Source of the DNA: Holophagaceae bacterium | GTDB taxonomy: Bacteria; Acidobacteriota; Holophagae; Holophagales; Holophagaceae | Length of the DNA: 64,000 nt | Direction: 5' to 3' | NCBI GenBank assembly: GCA_021286765.1 | Contig: JAJTBS010000001.1 | Span: 186,001 to 250,000 of the forward strand | Part shown: positions 9,068 to 15,635 of the stretch, piece by piece | Position numbering within the stretch: the stretch's first letter is position 1 | Layout: each line of letters begins with the position of its first letter | Program-made: the position numbers and the translations under genes | Notes under the pieces: generated by a model | Database searches by the model: none | Told to the model about the DNA's origin: nothing | The model's input: the letters and a program-made list of their open reading frames with translations, nothing else

Positions 9068-9430
9068 ATGGTGGTCAAGAACCTGAATGGCCATTCCATC
9101 CCGGCCTGCAAGTGCGGCAGCTGGCTGAACCACTGGCGGAGCTATGGAAAGCCTAGCGAGGACTTCTCTCGCAGGCAGTCCTGCTCTGTCGTGATGTGCA
9201 GCCATCCCATCGAAGAGGGGGGACTGGTTCAGAAGGAGGTCCTGGAGGGCATGAGGGCCTTTGGGATGGTGGGTGATGCCTCCTGGTACATCCTGCCCCT
9301 CTGCCGCGAATGCAACCGGAAGCGGGGTGCGACCTTGACGGTGGAGAGCGGGTGCGGATTGGCCTCGGCCAGGGTGGAAGAGACCTGCGGCCTGAGTGAC
9401 CTGGGAGAGGCGGCCACCCGGAGCGCCTAG
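9068..9430 (+). CDS. Small Cys-rich, HNH-like putative zinc-binding protein
   Basis: A 120-residue soluble protein with eight Cys (14, 16, 39, 44, 79, 82, 96, 107). The order CKCGSWLNHW, CSVVMC, GGLVQKEV, WYILPLCRECN and ARVEETCG resembles a widespread uncharacterised family in which a CxxxxC pair, a G-x-H-V strand and a WYI-x-PLC-xx-CN segment form a small HNH-like zinc fold. I recognise this pattern from memory, without an alignment. Here the His of the G-x-H-V strand appears as Leu53, so nuclease activity is doubtful. GGAGA at 9057-9061 supports the ATG at 9068 over one eight codons earlier. The function of the family is not known to me. Confidence 0.7.
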   Translation: MVVKNLNGHSIPACKCGSWLNHWRSYGKPSEDFSRRQSCSVVMCSHPIEEGGLVQKEVLEGMRAFGMVGDASWYILPLCRECNRKRGATLTVESGCGLASARVEETCGLSDLGEAATRSA

Positions 9431-9559
9431 CCCCCGATTTGCTAGCCAAAAACGGAATAATGCGGGTTTTTACCTTTTGGCCTTCAGGTGTCGATTGGTG
9501 TGGGCAGATCTCTACTGTTATCCTCCCCTCAACAACCACCATCCGAATCCGGAGGAGAC

Positions 9560-9745
9560 ATGCCGCCCGGAAATGCGCGCACCAAGCTGCCTGTGAAGGT
9601 CATCGAGAAGACCACCGCTGAAGCCTGCATCGCCATTGCCCAGAAGGTCCAGCACGCCCTGGAACTGGCAGGGGATGCGGCGGGATCCGAGGCCGCCCGG
9701 CGGGTGGCCCGGGTCATCGAGGAGGAACTGCTCCGGGTTGGTTGA
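9560..9745 (+). CDS. Small protein of unknown function (61 residues)
   Basis: The start is set by a strong GGAGGAG at 9551-9557 directly before ATG 9560. The 61-residue product begins MPPGNARTKLPVKVIEKTTA and continues as a predicted amphipathic helix rich in Ala and Glu ending EEELLRV. It has no Cys, membrane segment or signal peptide. No family recognised. It stands alone between the Cys-rich protein and the 38-residue membrane peptide; third codon positions are mostly G/C like its neighbours, which supports real coding. Confidence 0.6.
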   Translation: MPPGNARTKLPVKVIEKTTAEACIAIAQKVQHALELAGDAAGSEAARRVARVIEEELLRVG

Positions 9746-9767
9746 GCCGAGGTCCGGAGCTTCTGCG

Positions 9768-9790
9768 CCGCCCCTGGAATGTCGGGGCGG
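9768..9790. other. Hairpin downstream of the 61-residue gene
   Basis: CCGCCCC (9768-9774) pairs with GGGGCGG (9784-9790) across a 9-base loop, 22 bases after the stop codon. There is no T run, so it may be a weak terminator or an RNA-stabilising hairpin. Confidence 0.35.
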
Positions 9791-9876
9791 TAAATGAATG
9801 GCTTCCTGAAGCCCCAAGTGAAGTATTGTGGTGTCCAACAATTGCCAAAAACCACATTCCTTTCTTGGGGGGCCCC

Positions 9877-9993
9877 ATGGCCACGCAAGAGTCCGACAAG
9901 AGCCGGTTCCTGATCTGGATCTACCTGGGTGGGGTGGTTGTCGTCTCCTACCTGCTGCTGAAGGTGATCATGTGGATGGACGGGGTGAAGTAG
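9877..9993 (+). CDS. 38-residue single-span membrane peptide
   Basis: A very small protein, MATQESDKSRFLIWIYLGG at its start, with one predicted membrane helix (about residues 11-32) flanked by charged ends. Small single-span proteins of this size are often subunits or regulators of membrane complexes, but nothing here names a partner. The G-rich stretch before the ATG at 9877 provides a possible ribosome site; it is partly self-complementary with the CCCC next to the start. An inverted repeat ATTGT-8 bases-ACAAT lies at 9825-9842 upstream. Confidence 0.5.
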   Translation: MATQESDKSRFLIWIYLGGVVVVSYLLLKVIMWMDGVK

Positions 9994-10132
9994 CTCCTCC
10001 TGCTGCCCACCGCCCATCTGCCGCGCGTATGCCCGCCTCCGGATCCGGGGGCCAACCGCCTGTCGGCCCGTTTCCCCTCACGACGACGGAAGCTGGTAAC
10101 CAGCCACTTCGCTCCCCCACTCCCTGCGGCCC

Positions 10133-10160
10133 CATGAAAGAAGCCGCCTTGCGGCGGCTT
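10133..10160 (-). terminator. Terminator after tRNA-Ser(GGA)
   Basis: AAGCCGCC (10141-10148) and GGCGGCTT (10153-10160) form an 8-base-pair stem with a TTGC loop. On the minus strand it lies a few bases beyond the tRNA 3' end and runs into a T-rich stretch. Confidence 0.8.
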
Positions 10161-10165
10161 CGATC

Positions 10166-10256
10166 TGGCGGAGAGTGGGGGATTCGAACCCCCGGTAAGC
10201 TTTTGACCTACACACACTTTCCAGGCGTGCTCCTTAAACCACTCGGACAACTCTCC
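10166..10256 (-). tRNA. tRNA-Ser (anticodon GGA)
   Basis: Minus-strand cloverleaf: acceptor GGAGAGT (10250-10256) pairs with ACTCTCC, the anticodon loop is CTGGAAA (anticodon GGA, reading UCC/UCU), a long variable arm typical of class II serine tRNAs follows, and the T arm contains GGTTCGAATCC. Discriminator G and CCA are encoded (10166-10169). Convergent with the small-protein genes and closed by the hairpin at 10133-10160. Confidence 0.97.
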
Positions 10257-10290
10257 CTGGCTTCCACAGAAATGCGGAAGTGACAAGGTT

Positions 10291-10324
10291 ATCACGGCCC
10301 CTGGCTGTGGCCAAGGGCCGTGAT
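10291..10324 (-). terminator. Weak terminator-like hairpin after pepD
   Basis: ATCACGGCCC (10291-10300) pairs perfectly with GGGCCGTGAT (10315-10324) around a 14-base loop, 8 bases beyond the pepD stop. No clear T run follows on the minus strand. Confidence 0.5.
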
Positions 10325-10332
10325 CGGAAGGG

Positions 10333-11781
10333 CTACACGGTCTCCAGGACGGCCACCAGCAGCTTCCAGAAGTTGCCCACGGATGGCACGCTCACATGCT
10401 CGTCGGGGGTGTGGACGTCCCACATGCTGGGGCCGAAGGAAACCATCTCCATGCCGGCGTATTTCTCGCCGATGAGACCGCATTCCAGGCCAGCGTGGAT
10501 GGCCATGATCTCGAGGGGCTTGCCGAAGACGGCTTGGTTGGCATCGTTGACGATGCGGACCAGAGAGGCTTCGGGCTCGGGTTTCCAGCCGGGGTAGCCG
10601 CCGGAAGTCTGGGAGTCGAACCCGGCCAGGGCGCAGGTGGCGGCGATGCGGTCGGACAGGGCCGCCTTGGAGGCGTCGATGGAACTGCGGGTGAGCAGGT
10701 TCACTTCCACCACATCCTCGCGGGTCTCGATGACGCCGAGGTTGGTGGAGGTCTGGACCAGCCCCTTGATGTCGGGGCTCATGGCCTCGACGCCGTGGGG
10801 CAGGGCCAGCAGCAGCTGGATGAGGGCATCGGCGTCCGTGCCGGACATGGGCTGGGCGGCCTCACCCGCCTCCAGGGCCAGGTGCAGACCCGGATCGAAG
10901 GCGCCCAGGGCCGCCCGCCAGTGGGCCTCGTGGAGGGCCAGAGCCTCGCGGAAGGCCTGTTCCCGGGAGGGGTCCATGAAGATCATGGCCGAGGCCTCGC
11001 GGGGGATGGCGTTGCGCTTGTTGCCGCCCTTGATGGAGGCGAGCGAGAGCCCGAACTCGGGCTTCAGGAAGCCCAGGACCTGAGCGAGCAGGCGGATGGC
11101 GTTGCCGCGGCCCGCGTTGATGTCGATGCCGGAGTGTCCGCCCTTGAGGCCGAACACTTTCAGGCGGTAGGCCCGGCTCCCGGCGGGAGGGGCCACGCGG
11201 GTCAGCTTCCGGGAGGCGATGGTGTCGACGCCGCCGGCGCAGCCGATGGTCAAGTAGCCCTCCTCCTCACTGTCGAGGTTGAGGAGGAACTTGGCCTTGA
11301 GCTTCGCGGGCTGCAGGCCGTTCGCGCCGGTGAGGCCGGTCTCCTCGTCGATGGTGATCAGGACCTCGATGGGGCCATGGGCGATGTCCTGGCTGGCCAG
11401 CACCGCCAGGGCGGCGGCCACGCCGATGCCGTTATCGGCACCCAGGGTGGTGCCCTTGGCGCGGAGCAGGTCGCCGTCCTTCCAGACCTGGATGGGGTCC
11501 TTGAGGAAGTCGTGGCCGGTGCCCTCATTCTGCTCACAGACCATGTCGACGTGGGCCTGCAGGCAGACGGTGGGGCGGCCTTCCTTGCCGGCGGTGGCCC
11601 GCTTGCGGATGATCACGTTGCCGACCTCGTCGCGCTCCACCTCGCAGCCCAGGGCCTTCGCCTGGTCAGCCACCCATGCGGCCGCCTCGGCCTCGTTCTT
11701 GGAGCCGCGGGGGATCTTCGACAGCGCGAGGAAGTACGACCAGATGGTCTGCGGTTCGAGGGATTCGAGCAGGGCATTCAC
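10333..11781 (-). CDS. pepD: Xaa-His dipeptidase (aminoacyl-histidine dipeptidase)
   Basis: A cytoplasmic zinc peptidase of the M20 family, 482 residues, expected to split dipeptides such as carnosine-type Xaa-His. Metal ligands and catalytic residues are all in place: CLQAHVDMV (His77, Asp79), LGADNGIG (Asp116) and IDEETGLTG (Glu146/Glu147), then LLNLDSEEEG and GLKGGHSGIDI for the lid domain, and CGLIGEKY near the C-terminus. Length agrees with E. coli PepD. It is transcribed alone, divergent from the hybrid histidine kinase across a long intergenic region with a CRP-type palindrome. Role: peptide use as carbon and nitrogen source, which fits a fermentative or amino-acid-using lifestyle. Confidence 0.95.
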   Translation of the reverse strand: MNALLESLEPQTIWSYFLALSKIPRGSKNEAEAAAWVADQAKALGCEVERDEVGNVIIRKRATAGKEGRPTVCLQAHVDMVCEQNEGTGHDFLKDPIQVWKDGDLLRAKGTTLGADNGIGVAAALAVLASQDIAHGPIEVLITIDEETGLTGANGLQPAKLKAKFLLNLDSEEEGYLTIGCAGGVDTIASRKLTRVAPPAGSRAYRLKVFGLKGGHSGIDINAGRGNAIRLLAQVLGFLKPEFGLSLASIKGGNKRNAIPREASAMIFMDPSREQAFREALALHEAHWRAALGAFDPGLHLALEAGEAAQPMSGTDADALIQLLLALPHGVEAMSPDIKGLVQTSTNLGVIETREDVVEVNLLTRSSIDASKAALSDRIAATCALAGFDSQTSGGYPGWKPEPEASLVRIVNDANQAVFGKPLEIMAIHAGLECGLIGEKYAGMEMVSFGPSMWDVHTPDEHVSVPSVGNFWKLLVAVLETV

Positions 11782-11859
11782 AGGGCCTCCCAGGGATCAC
11801 CGGCCCGCCGGTTCATCGGGGCCAGGGGTCCAGGGTACCGGGGGGGCGCGGACGCAGGC

Positions 11860-11873
11860 GTGACGTGCATCAC
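11860..11873. promoter_or_regulatory. CRP/FNR-type palindrome
   Basis: GTGACGTGCATCAC: GTGA and TCAC half-sites spaced by six bases, the core of a CRP-family operator. It lies about 85 bases upstream of the pepD start and about 30 bases upstream of the candidate kinase promoter, so it could act on either gene. Confidence 0.45.
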
Positions 11874-11896
11874 GATGAGAGGCCTTCCGGCGTGGA

Positions 11897-11924
11897 TTAA
11901 CCTGCATGGATCTCAGCCGATAGT
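11897..11924 (+). promoter_or_regulatory. Candidate promoter for the hybrid kinase
   Basis: TTAACC at 11897-11902 and GATAGT at 11919-11924, 16 bases apart. Matches to sigma-70 boxes are moderate; it is the only reasonable pair seen in this intergenic region on the plus strand. Confidence 0.3.
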
Positions 11925-12204
11925 CTCAAGGGGCCGATGCTGTCCAGGCAGCGTGAAGTCCACCCAACTGGCCGTCTCACCCCAGGATTCCCGTGCGACG
12001 CTCCTTTCCATCCTGTTGGCGGTTCCTCGCGGGGGGCCCTTGCCGGCACCCGGCGCCTCTTGGTTCCGGAGCGCGGCCTCGGGAGGTCCCGCCGCAGCCG
12101 AAGGAACCCAGCGCCTTCCGATCCACCGGAGGCGTCCAAGAACCTCCCCACCGGAATGAGGCCCGCACAGGCGCGGAATCAGGGTCTGAGGCCTGGGGGC
12201 CGCG

Positions 12205-14310
12205 ATGATGGATCTGCTGGAGCGCCTGCAGCGTTGGCTGGGTCCGGGTTCGGGATCGACGATCGAACAGCGCCTCTTCCGGGGGCTCACCTTGATCGGC
12301 GGGCTGCTGTCCATCCTGGTGGTGGTCCCCCTGAACTTCCCCCAGAGCCTGCCGGGGTTCGTGAACGGGGCGGTCCTCCTTTTCGGGGCACTCTGCCTGG
12401 GCCTCTTCGGGGCGACCTTCCGCGGGCATTACGGGATGAAGCTCCTCTTCTTCCTCCACCTAGCGACCCTCGACCTCATCTGGTTCGGCAACGGGGGCTC
12501 CCAGGGGAGCATCGGCATGTTCCTGATCACCGCGGCCATGTACCTGGTGATCTTCTTCAAGGGCCGGACGCGCTGGTTCATGCTCGGGCTCTACCTCGCC
12601 AACGGTCTGGCCCTCCTCTGGGTGGAGCGTCTGCGCCCGAGCCTGGTCTGGCCCTTCGAGCATGCTGGGGGCCGGTTCATCGACCTGGTCACGGGCTTCA
12701 TATTGTCCAGCGTGGTCTGCGTGATCATCCTCTGGGCGGTGCTGAAGGAGTACCACGGCGAGCGCGAGCGCCTTCGAGAGGCGCTCGAGGCCCAGGAGGC
12801 AAGCGAGGCGCGGTTCCGCTCCCTGGTCGTGAACGCCCCCATTCCCATCGCGATTTCGAACGCCCAGGGCGGTGTGACCTATGTGAACCGGCGCTTCGAG
12901 GACGTGCTTGGCTACACGCTCGAGGACCTGCCCGACCTGGAGACCTGGTGGATCAAGGCCTACCCCAATCCCGAGGTGCGAAAGCGGGTCGCAGCCCAGT
13001 GGGAAGCAGCCATGGTCCAGGCCTCGGCCCGGGGCATCCCGGTGCCCCCCGCCGAATTCCCCGTGACCCGCAAGGATGGCGGACTGGTCCACCTGGAGAT
13101 CCAGGCGGCCCTGGTGGGGGAGCACCTGCTCGTCATGTTCACGGATGTCTCCGAACGCCGCAGGAGCGAGGAAGCCCTGCGCCAGACGCAGAAGCTGGAA
13201 AGCCTCGGCGTGCTGGCGGGGGGCATCGCCCACGATTTCAACAACCTGCTGAGCGCCATGCTCGGCAACCTGAACCTGGCCCAGATGAAGCTGCCCATCG
13301 GGGGCGCTTCGGGTCCCTTCCTCGAGAACATGGAAGGCACCATCCGCAAGGCGGCGGAACTCACACGCCAGATGCTGGCCTACTCCGGCCGGGGGCGCTT
13401 CGTGGTGGAACCCGTGGACCTCAACCGGCTGGTGGCGGAGATCACGCACCTGCTGGCGGTGTCCATTTCCAAGCGGGTCCGGCTGGAATACGATCTGGTG
13501 CCCGGACTTCCAGCCATTGAGGCGGACTCGGCCCAGTTGCAGCAAGTGGTGATGAACCTGGTCACCAACGCCTCCGAGGCCATCGGCGAGACTGAGGGCG
13601 TCATCCGGATTGCGACGGGGCTCAGCCACTTCGGGGAGCGGGAGATCGAGACGGTCCTGCCCGGCCAGGGACTGGAGCCGGGCCCGTACGTCAGCCTGCG
13701 GGTCACCGACACGGGATGCGGCATGGAGCCCGAGGTCCGGGCCCGCATTTTCGATCCGTTCTTCAGCACCAAGGGCTCCGGCCGGGGGCTCGGCCTCTCG
13801 GCCATGCTGGGCATCGTCCGGGGGCACCGGGCCGGCATCGAGATTCATTCCGACGCCGGCCTCGGCAGCTCCTTCCTGATCCACTTCCGGGCCAGCCAGG
13901 CCAAGGTCGCCGACTCCGGCAGGATCGAGGCCGGGGCCCACAAGGACCGCTTCCAAGGCAAGGTGCTCCTGGTGGATGACGAAGCCGATCTGCGGTTCAG
14001 CTTCGGGAGCATGCTGCAGCACCTCGGTTTCCAGGTGGTGGCCGCCCGGGATGGGCTGGAGGCCCTAGAGCGATTCCAGAAGGGGGAGTACACCCTGGTC
14101 TTCATGGACCTGACCATGCCTCGGATGGATGGCAAGGAGGCCTTTCTGCAGATGAAAGCCCGCGACTCCGAGGTGAGGGTGATCCTGGCCAGCGGCTACA
14201 GCGAAGGAGAGGCCATCGAAACCCTGCACGGACTGCGCCCCGCCGGCTTCATCCAGAAGCCCTTCAGCCTGCAGGCCCTGACCCGCGCCGTGGAGCGGGC
14301 GTTGGGGTAG
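12205..14310 (+). CDS. Hybrid sensor histidine kinase with receiver domain
   Basis: A 701-residue membrane sensor. Residues about 25-195 contain six or so hydrophobic helices, followed by a helical linker and a PAS domain (about 205-315; FRSLVVNAPIPIAISNAQGG). The kinase core has phospho-acceptor His343 in GGIAHDFNNLLSAM, an N box in VMNLVTNASEAIGE, and G boxes in VTDTGCGMEP and SGRGLGLSAM. A C-terminal receiver (about 585-701) carries LLVDDEAD, acceptor Asp635 in LVFMDLTMPRMDG, and QKPFS. It can thus autophosphorylate and pass phosphate within the chain; a downstream target is not adjacent. Two ATGs in a row occur at 12205/12208. Its transcript converges on tRNA-Ser(CGA) and shares the bidirectional terminator there. 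Confidence 0.93.
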   Translation: MMDLLERLQRWLGPGSGSTIEQRLFRGLTLIGGLLSILVVVPLNFPQSLPGFVNGAVLLFGALCLGLFGATFRGHYGMKLLFFLHLATLDLIWFGNGGSQGSIGMFLITAAMYLVIFFKGRTRWFMLGLYLANGLALLWVERLRPSLVWPFEHAGGRFIDLVTGFILSSVVCVIILWAVLKEYHGERERLREALEAQEASEARFRSLVVNAPIPIAISNAQGGVTYVNRRFEDVLGYTLEDLPDLETWWIKAYPNPEVRKRVAAQWEAAMVQASARGIPVPPAEFPVTRKDGGLVHLEIQAALVGEHLLVMFTDVSERRRSEEALRQTQKLESLGVLAGGIAHDFNNLLSAMLGNLNLAQMKLPIGGASGPFLENMEGTIRKAAELTRQMLAYSGRGRFVVEPVDLNRLVAEITHLLAVSISKRVRLEYDLVPGLPAIEADSAQLQQVVMNLVTNASEAIGETEGVIRIATGLSHFGEREIETVLPGQGLEPGPYVSLRVTDTGCGMEPEVRARIFDPFFSTKGSGRGLGLSAMLGIVRGHRAGIEIHSDAGLGSSFLIHFRASQAKVADSGRIEAGAHKDRFQGKVLLVDDEADLRFSFGSMLQHLGFQVVAARDGLEALERFQKGEYTLVFMDLTMPRMDGKEAFLQMKARDSEVRVILASGYSEGEAIETLHGLRPAGFIQKPFSLQALTRAVERALG

Positions 14311-14382
14311 CCCCGAAGGCGAGATCCTGTTCCCGAAGCGCCGCCATCCGGTAATGTCGAATCCCGTCCTACCTTCTCCGCC

Positions 14383-14410
14383 AAAACGGGCCCCATGTGG
14401 GGCCCATTTT
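14383..14410. terminator. Bidirectional terminator between the kinase and tRNA-Ser(CGA)
   Basis: GGGCCCC (14388-14394) pairs with GGGGCCC (14399-14405) around ATGT, extended past one mismatch by AAAA/TTTT. It has A/T runs on both sides, so it can serve the hybrid kinase (plus strand) and the tRNA (minus strand); its right arm ends at the encoded CCA of the tRNA. Confidence 0.85.
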
Positions 14411-14499
14411 GGCGGAGAGAGAGGGATTCGAACCCCCGAACAGGTTTCCCCGTCTCCGCATTTCGAGTGCGGTGCCATCAACCACTCGGCCATCTCTCC
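14410..14499 (-). tRNA. tRNA-Ser (anticodon CGA)
   Basis: Minus-strand class II tRNA: acceptor GGAGAGA (14493-14499) pairs with TCTCTCC, anticodon stem-loop CCGCACTCGAAATGCGG gives anticodon CGA (reads UCG), a long variable arm follows, and the T loop is GGTTCGAATCC. Discriminator G and CCA are encoded at 14410-14413. Confidence 0.97.
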
Positions 14500-14552
14500 G
14501 GAGCGATCATTCTAGCAAACCGCCCGGTAGAATCCAGCCTTCGGAGGCTTCG

Positions 14553-15620
14553 ATGGGTTGGATGGGACGGACATTCCTCGGGGTGGCGGTCGTCACGGTG
14601 GTCCAGGCCCAGGAGGTTGACCTGAGCCTGACCGATTCGGCCGCGGATCGCCTCGCGGCGCTGGCGCTCAAGTGCGTGCGGCAGGAATATCCCAACAAGC
14701 TGGATCACGTGATGAACGAGGCCGGGGAGGTGAAGGGCCCGAAGGCCTTGCACCCGGCGTTCTACGGCTGCTTCGACTGGCATTCGTCGGTGCATGGGCA
14801 CTGGATGCTCGTGAAGCTGCTGCGGGAACACCCGCGCATGGCCCGCGCTGCCGAGATCCGCGCGGTGCTTGACGAAAATCTGAGCCCTGGACGGATCGCC
14901 ATGGAGGTGGCCTACCTGGGCGGGGACAACCGGCGCAGCTTCGAGCGCACCTACGGATGGGCCTGGCTCCTGAAGCTTTCAGCGGAGCTGCGGAGCTGGG
15001 ATGACGCCTCGGCCCGGCGCTGGGCCGAGGCACTCCAGCCCCTGGCTGATGAGCTGGCCGCACGATTCATGGCCTTCCTGCCGAAGCAGACCTACCCCAT
15101 CCGCACCGGCGTCCACCCAAACACGGCCTTCAGCCTGGACCTGGCGCTGGACTACGCGCGGACCACCCGGGATACCCGCTTCGAGGCCCTGATCCGCGCC
15201 CGTGCCCGGGACTGGTTCGGCCTGGACCGGCGCGGACCCCTGGCCTGGGAACCGGGCGGCGAGGACTTCCTGTCCCCTTGTCTCGAGGAGGCGGCCCTCA
15301 TGTCGAGGCTGATGCCGGCCACCGCCTTCCGGCGCTGGCTGGATGGCTTCCTGCCCGGCCTGCCCGGCGGCCTCGTGCCAGCGGTGGTCTCCGACCGAAC
15401 CGATCCCAAGATCGTGCACCTCGATGGGCTGAACCTCAGCCGGGCCCGGGCCCTCCGCCGGATCGCCGCGGCGCTGGGGCCCTCGGATGGCCGGTCCGCC
15501 AGATTCATCCGGCTCGCGGACCGCCACGCGCGGGCCTCGCTGCCCCACCTCGCCTCCGGCAGCTACGAGGGGGAACACTGGCTGGCCACCTTCGCCGTGC
15601 GCATGCTGGCGGAGCGGTAA
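14553..15620 (+). CDS. Exported DUF2891-family protein
   Basis: A 355-residue protein with a signal peptide (MGWMGRTFLGVAVVTVVQAQ), so probably periplasmic. The body matches DUF2891: HPAFYGCFDWHSSVHGHWML near the start, SFERTYGWAWLLKLS in the middle and a late SYEGEHWLATFA segment. The fold is expected to be an alpha/alpha barrel like those of glycan-active enzymes, but no activity is established to my knowledge. TCGGAGG at 14541-14547 fixes the ATG at 14553. It is divergent from tRNA-Ser(CGA), only 53 bases away. Confidence 0.88.
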   Translation: MGWMGRTFLGVAVVTVVQAQEVDLSLTDSAADRLAALALKCVRQEYPNKLDHVMNEAGEVKGPKALHPAFYGCFDWHSSVHGHWMLVKLLREHPRMARAAEIRAVLDENLSPGRIAMEVAYLGGDNRRSFERTYGWAWLLKLSAELRSWDDASARRWAEALQPLADELAARFMAFLPKQTYPIRTGVHPNTAFSLDLALDYARTTRDTRFEALIRARARDWFGLDRRGPLAWEPGGEDFLSPCLEEAALMSRLMPATAFRRWLDGFLPGLPGGLVPAVVSDRTDPKIVHLDGLNLSRARALRRIAAALGPSDGRSARFIRLADRHARASLPHLASGSYEGEHWLATFAVRMLAER

Positions 15621-15635
15621 GGGCGCGGGAGGCCC

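Larger units (their letters stand above)
11782..12204. other. Intergenic region between pepD and the hybrid kinase
   Basis: A 423-base stretch between divergent genes. I see no convincing coding frame: possible frames lack ribosome sites and consistent G/C-rich third positions. It holds a CRP/FNR-type palindrome (11860-11873) and a possible promoter (11897-11924). The rest, up to 12204, would be a 5' leader of about 270 bases on the kinase transcript; no known riboswitch was recognised in it. Confidence 0.6.

Noticed and set aside
9828-10283. A 151-residue plus-strand frame ending near tRNA-Ser(GGA)
   Set aside because: Its SGGEWGIRTPG segment is the antisense of the tRNA, a common false protein; the upstream part overlaps the 38-residue gene out of frame.
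14397-14552. Upstream extension of the DUF2891 protein from a start at 14397
   Set aside because: It reads through tRNA-Ser(CGA) in antisense, giving the well-known artefact peptide REGFEPPN. ATG 14553 has a Shine-Dalgarno and signal peptide.
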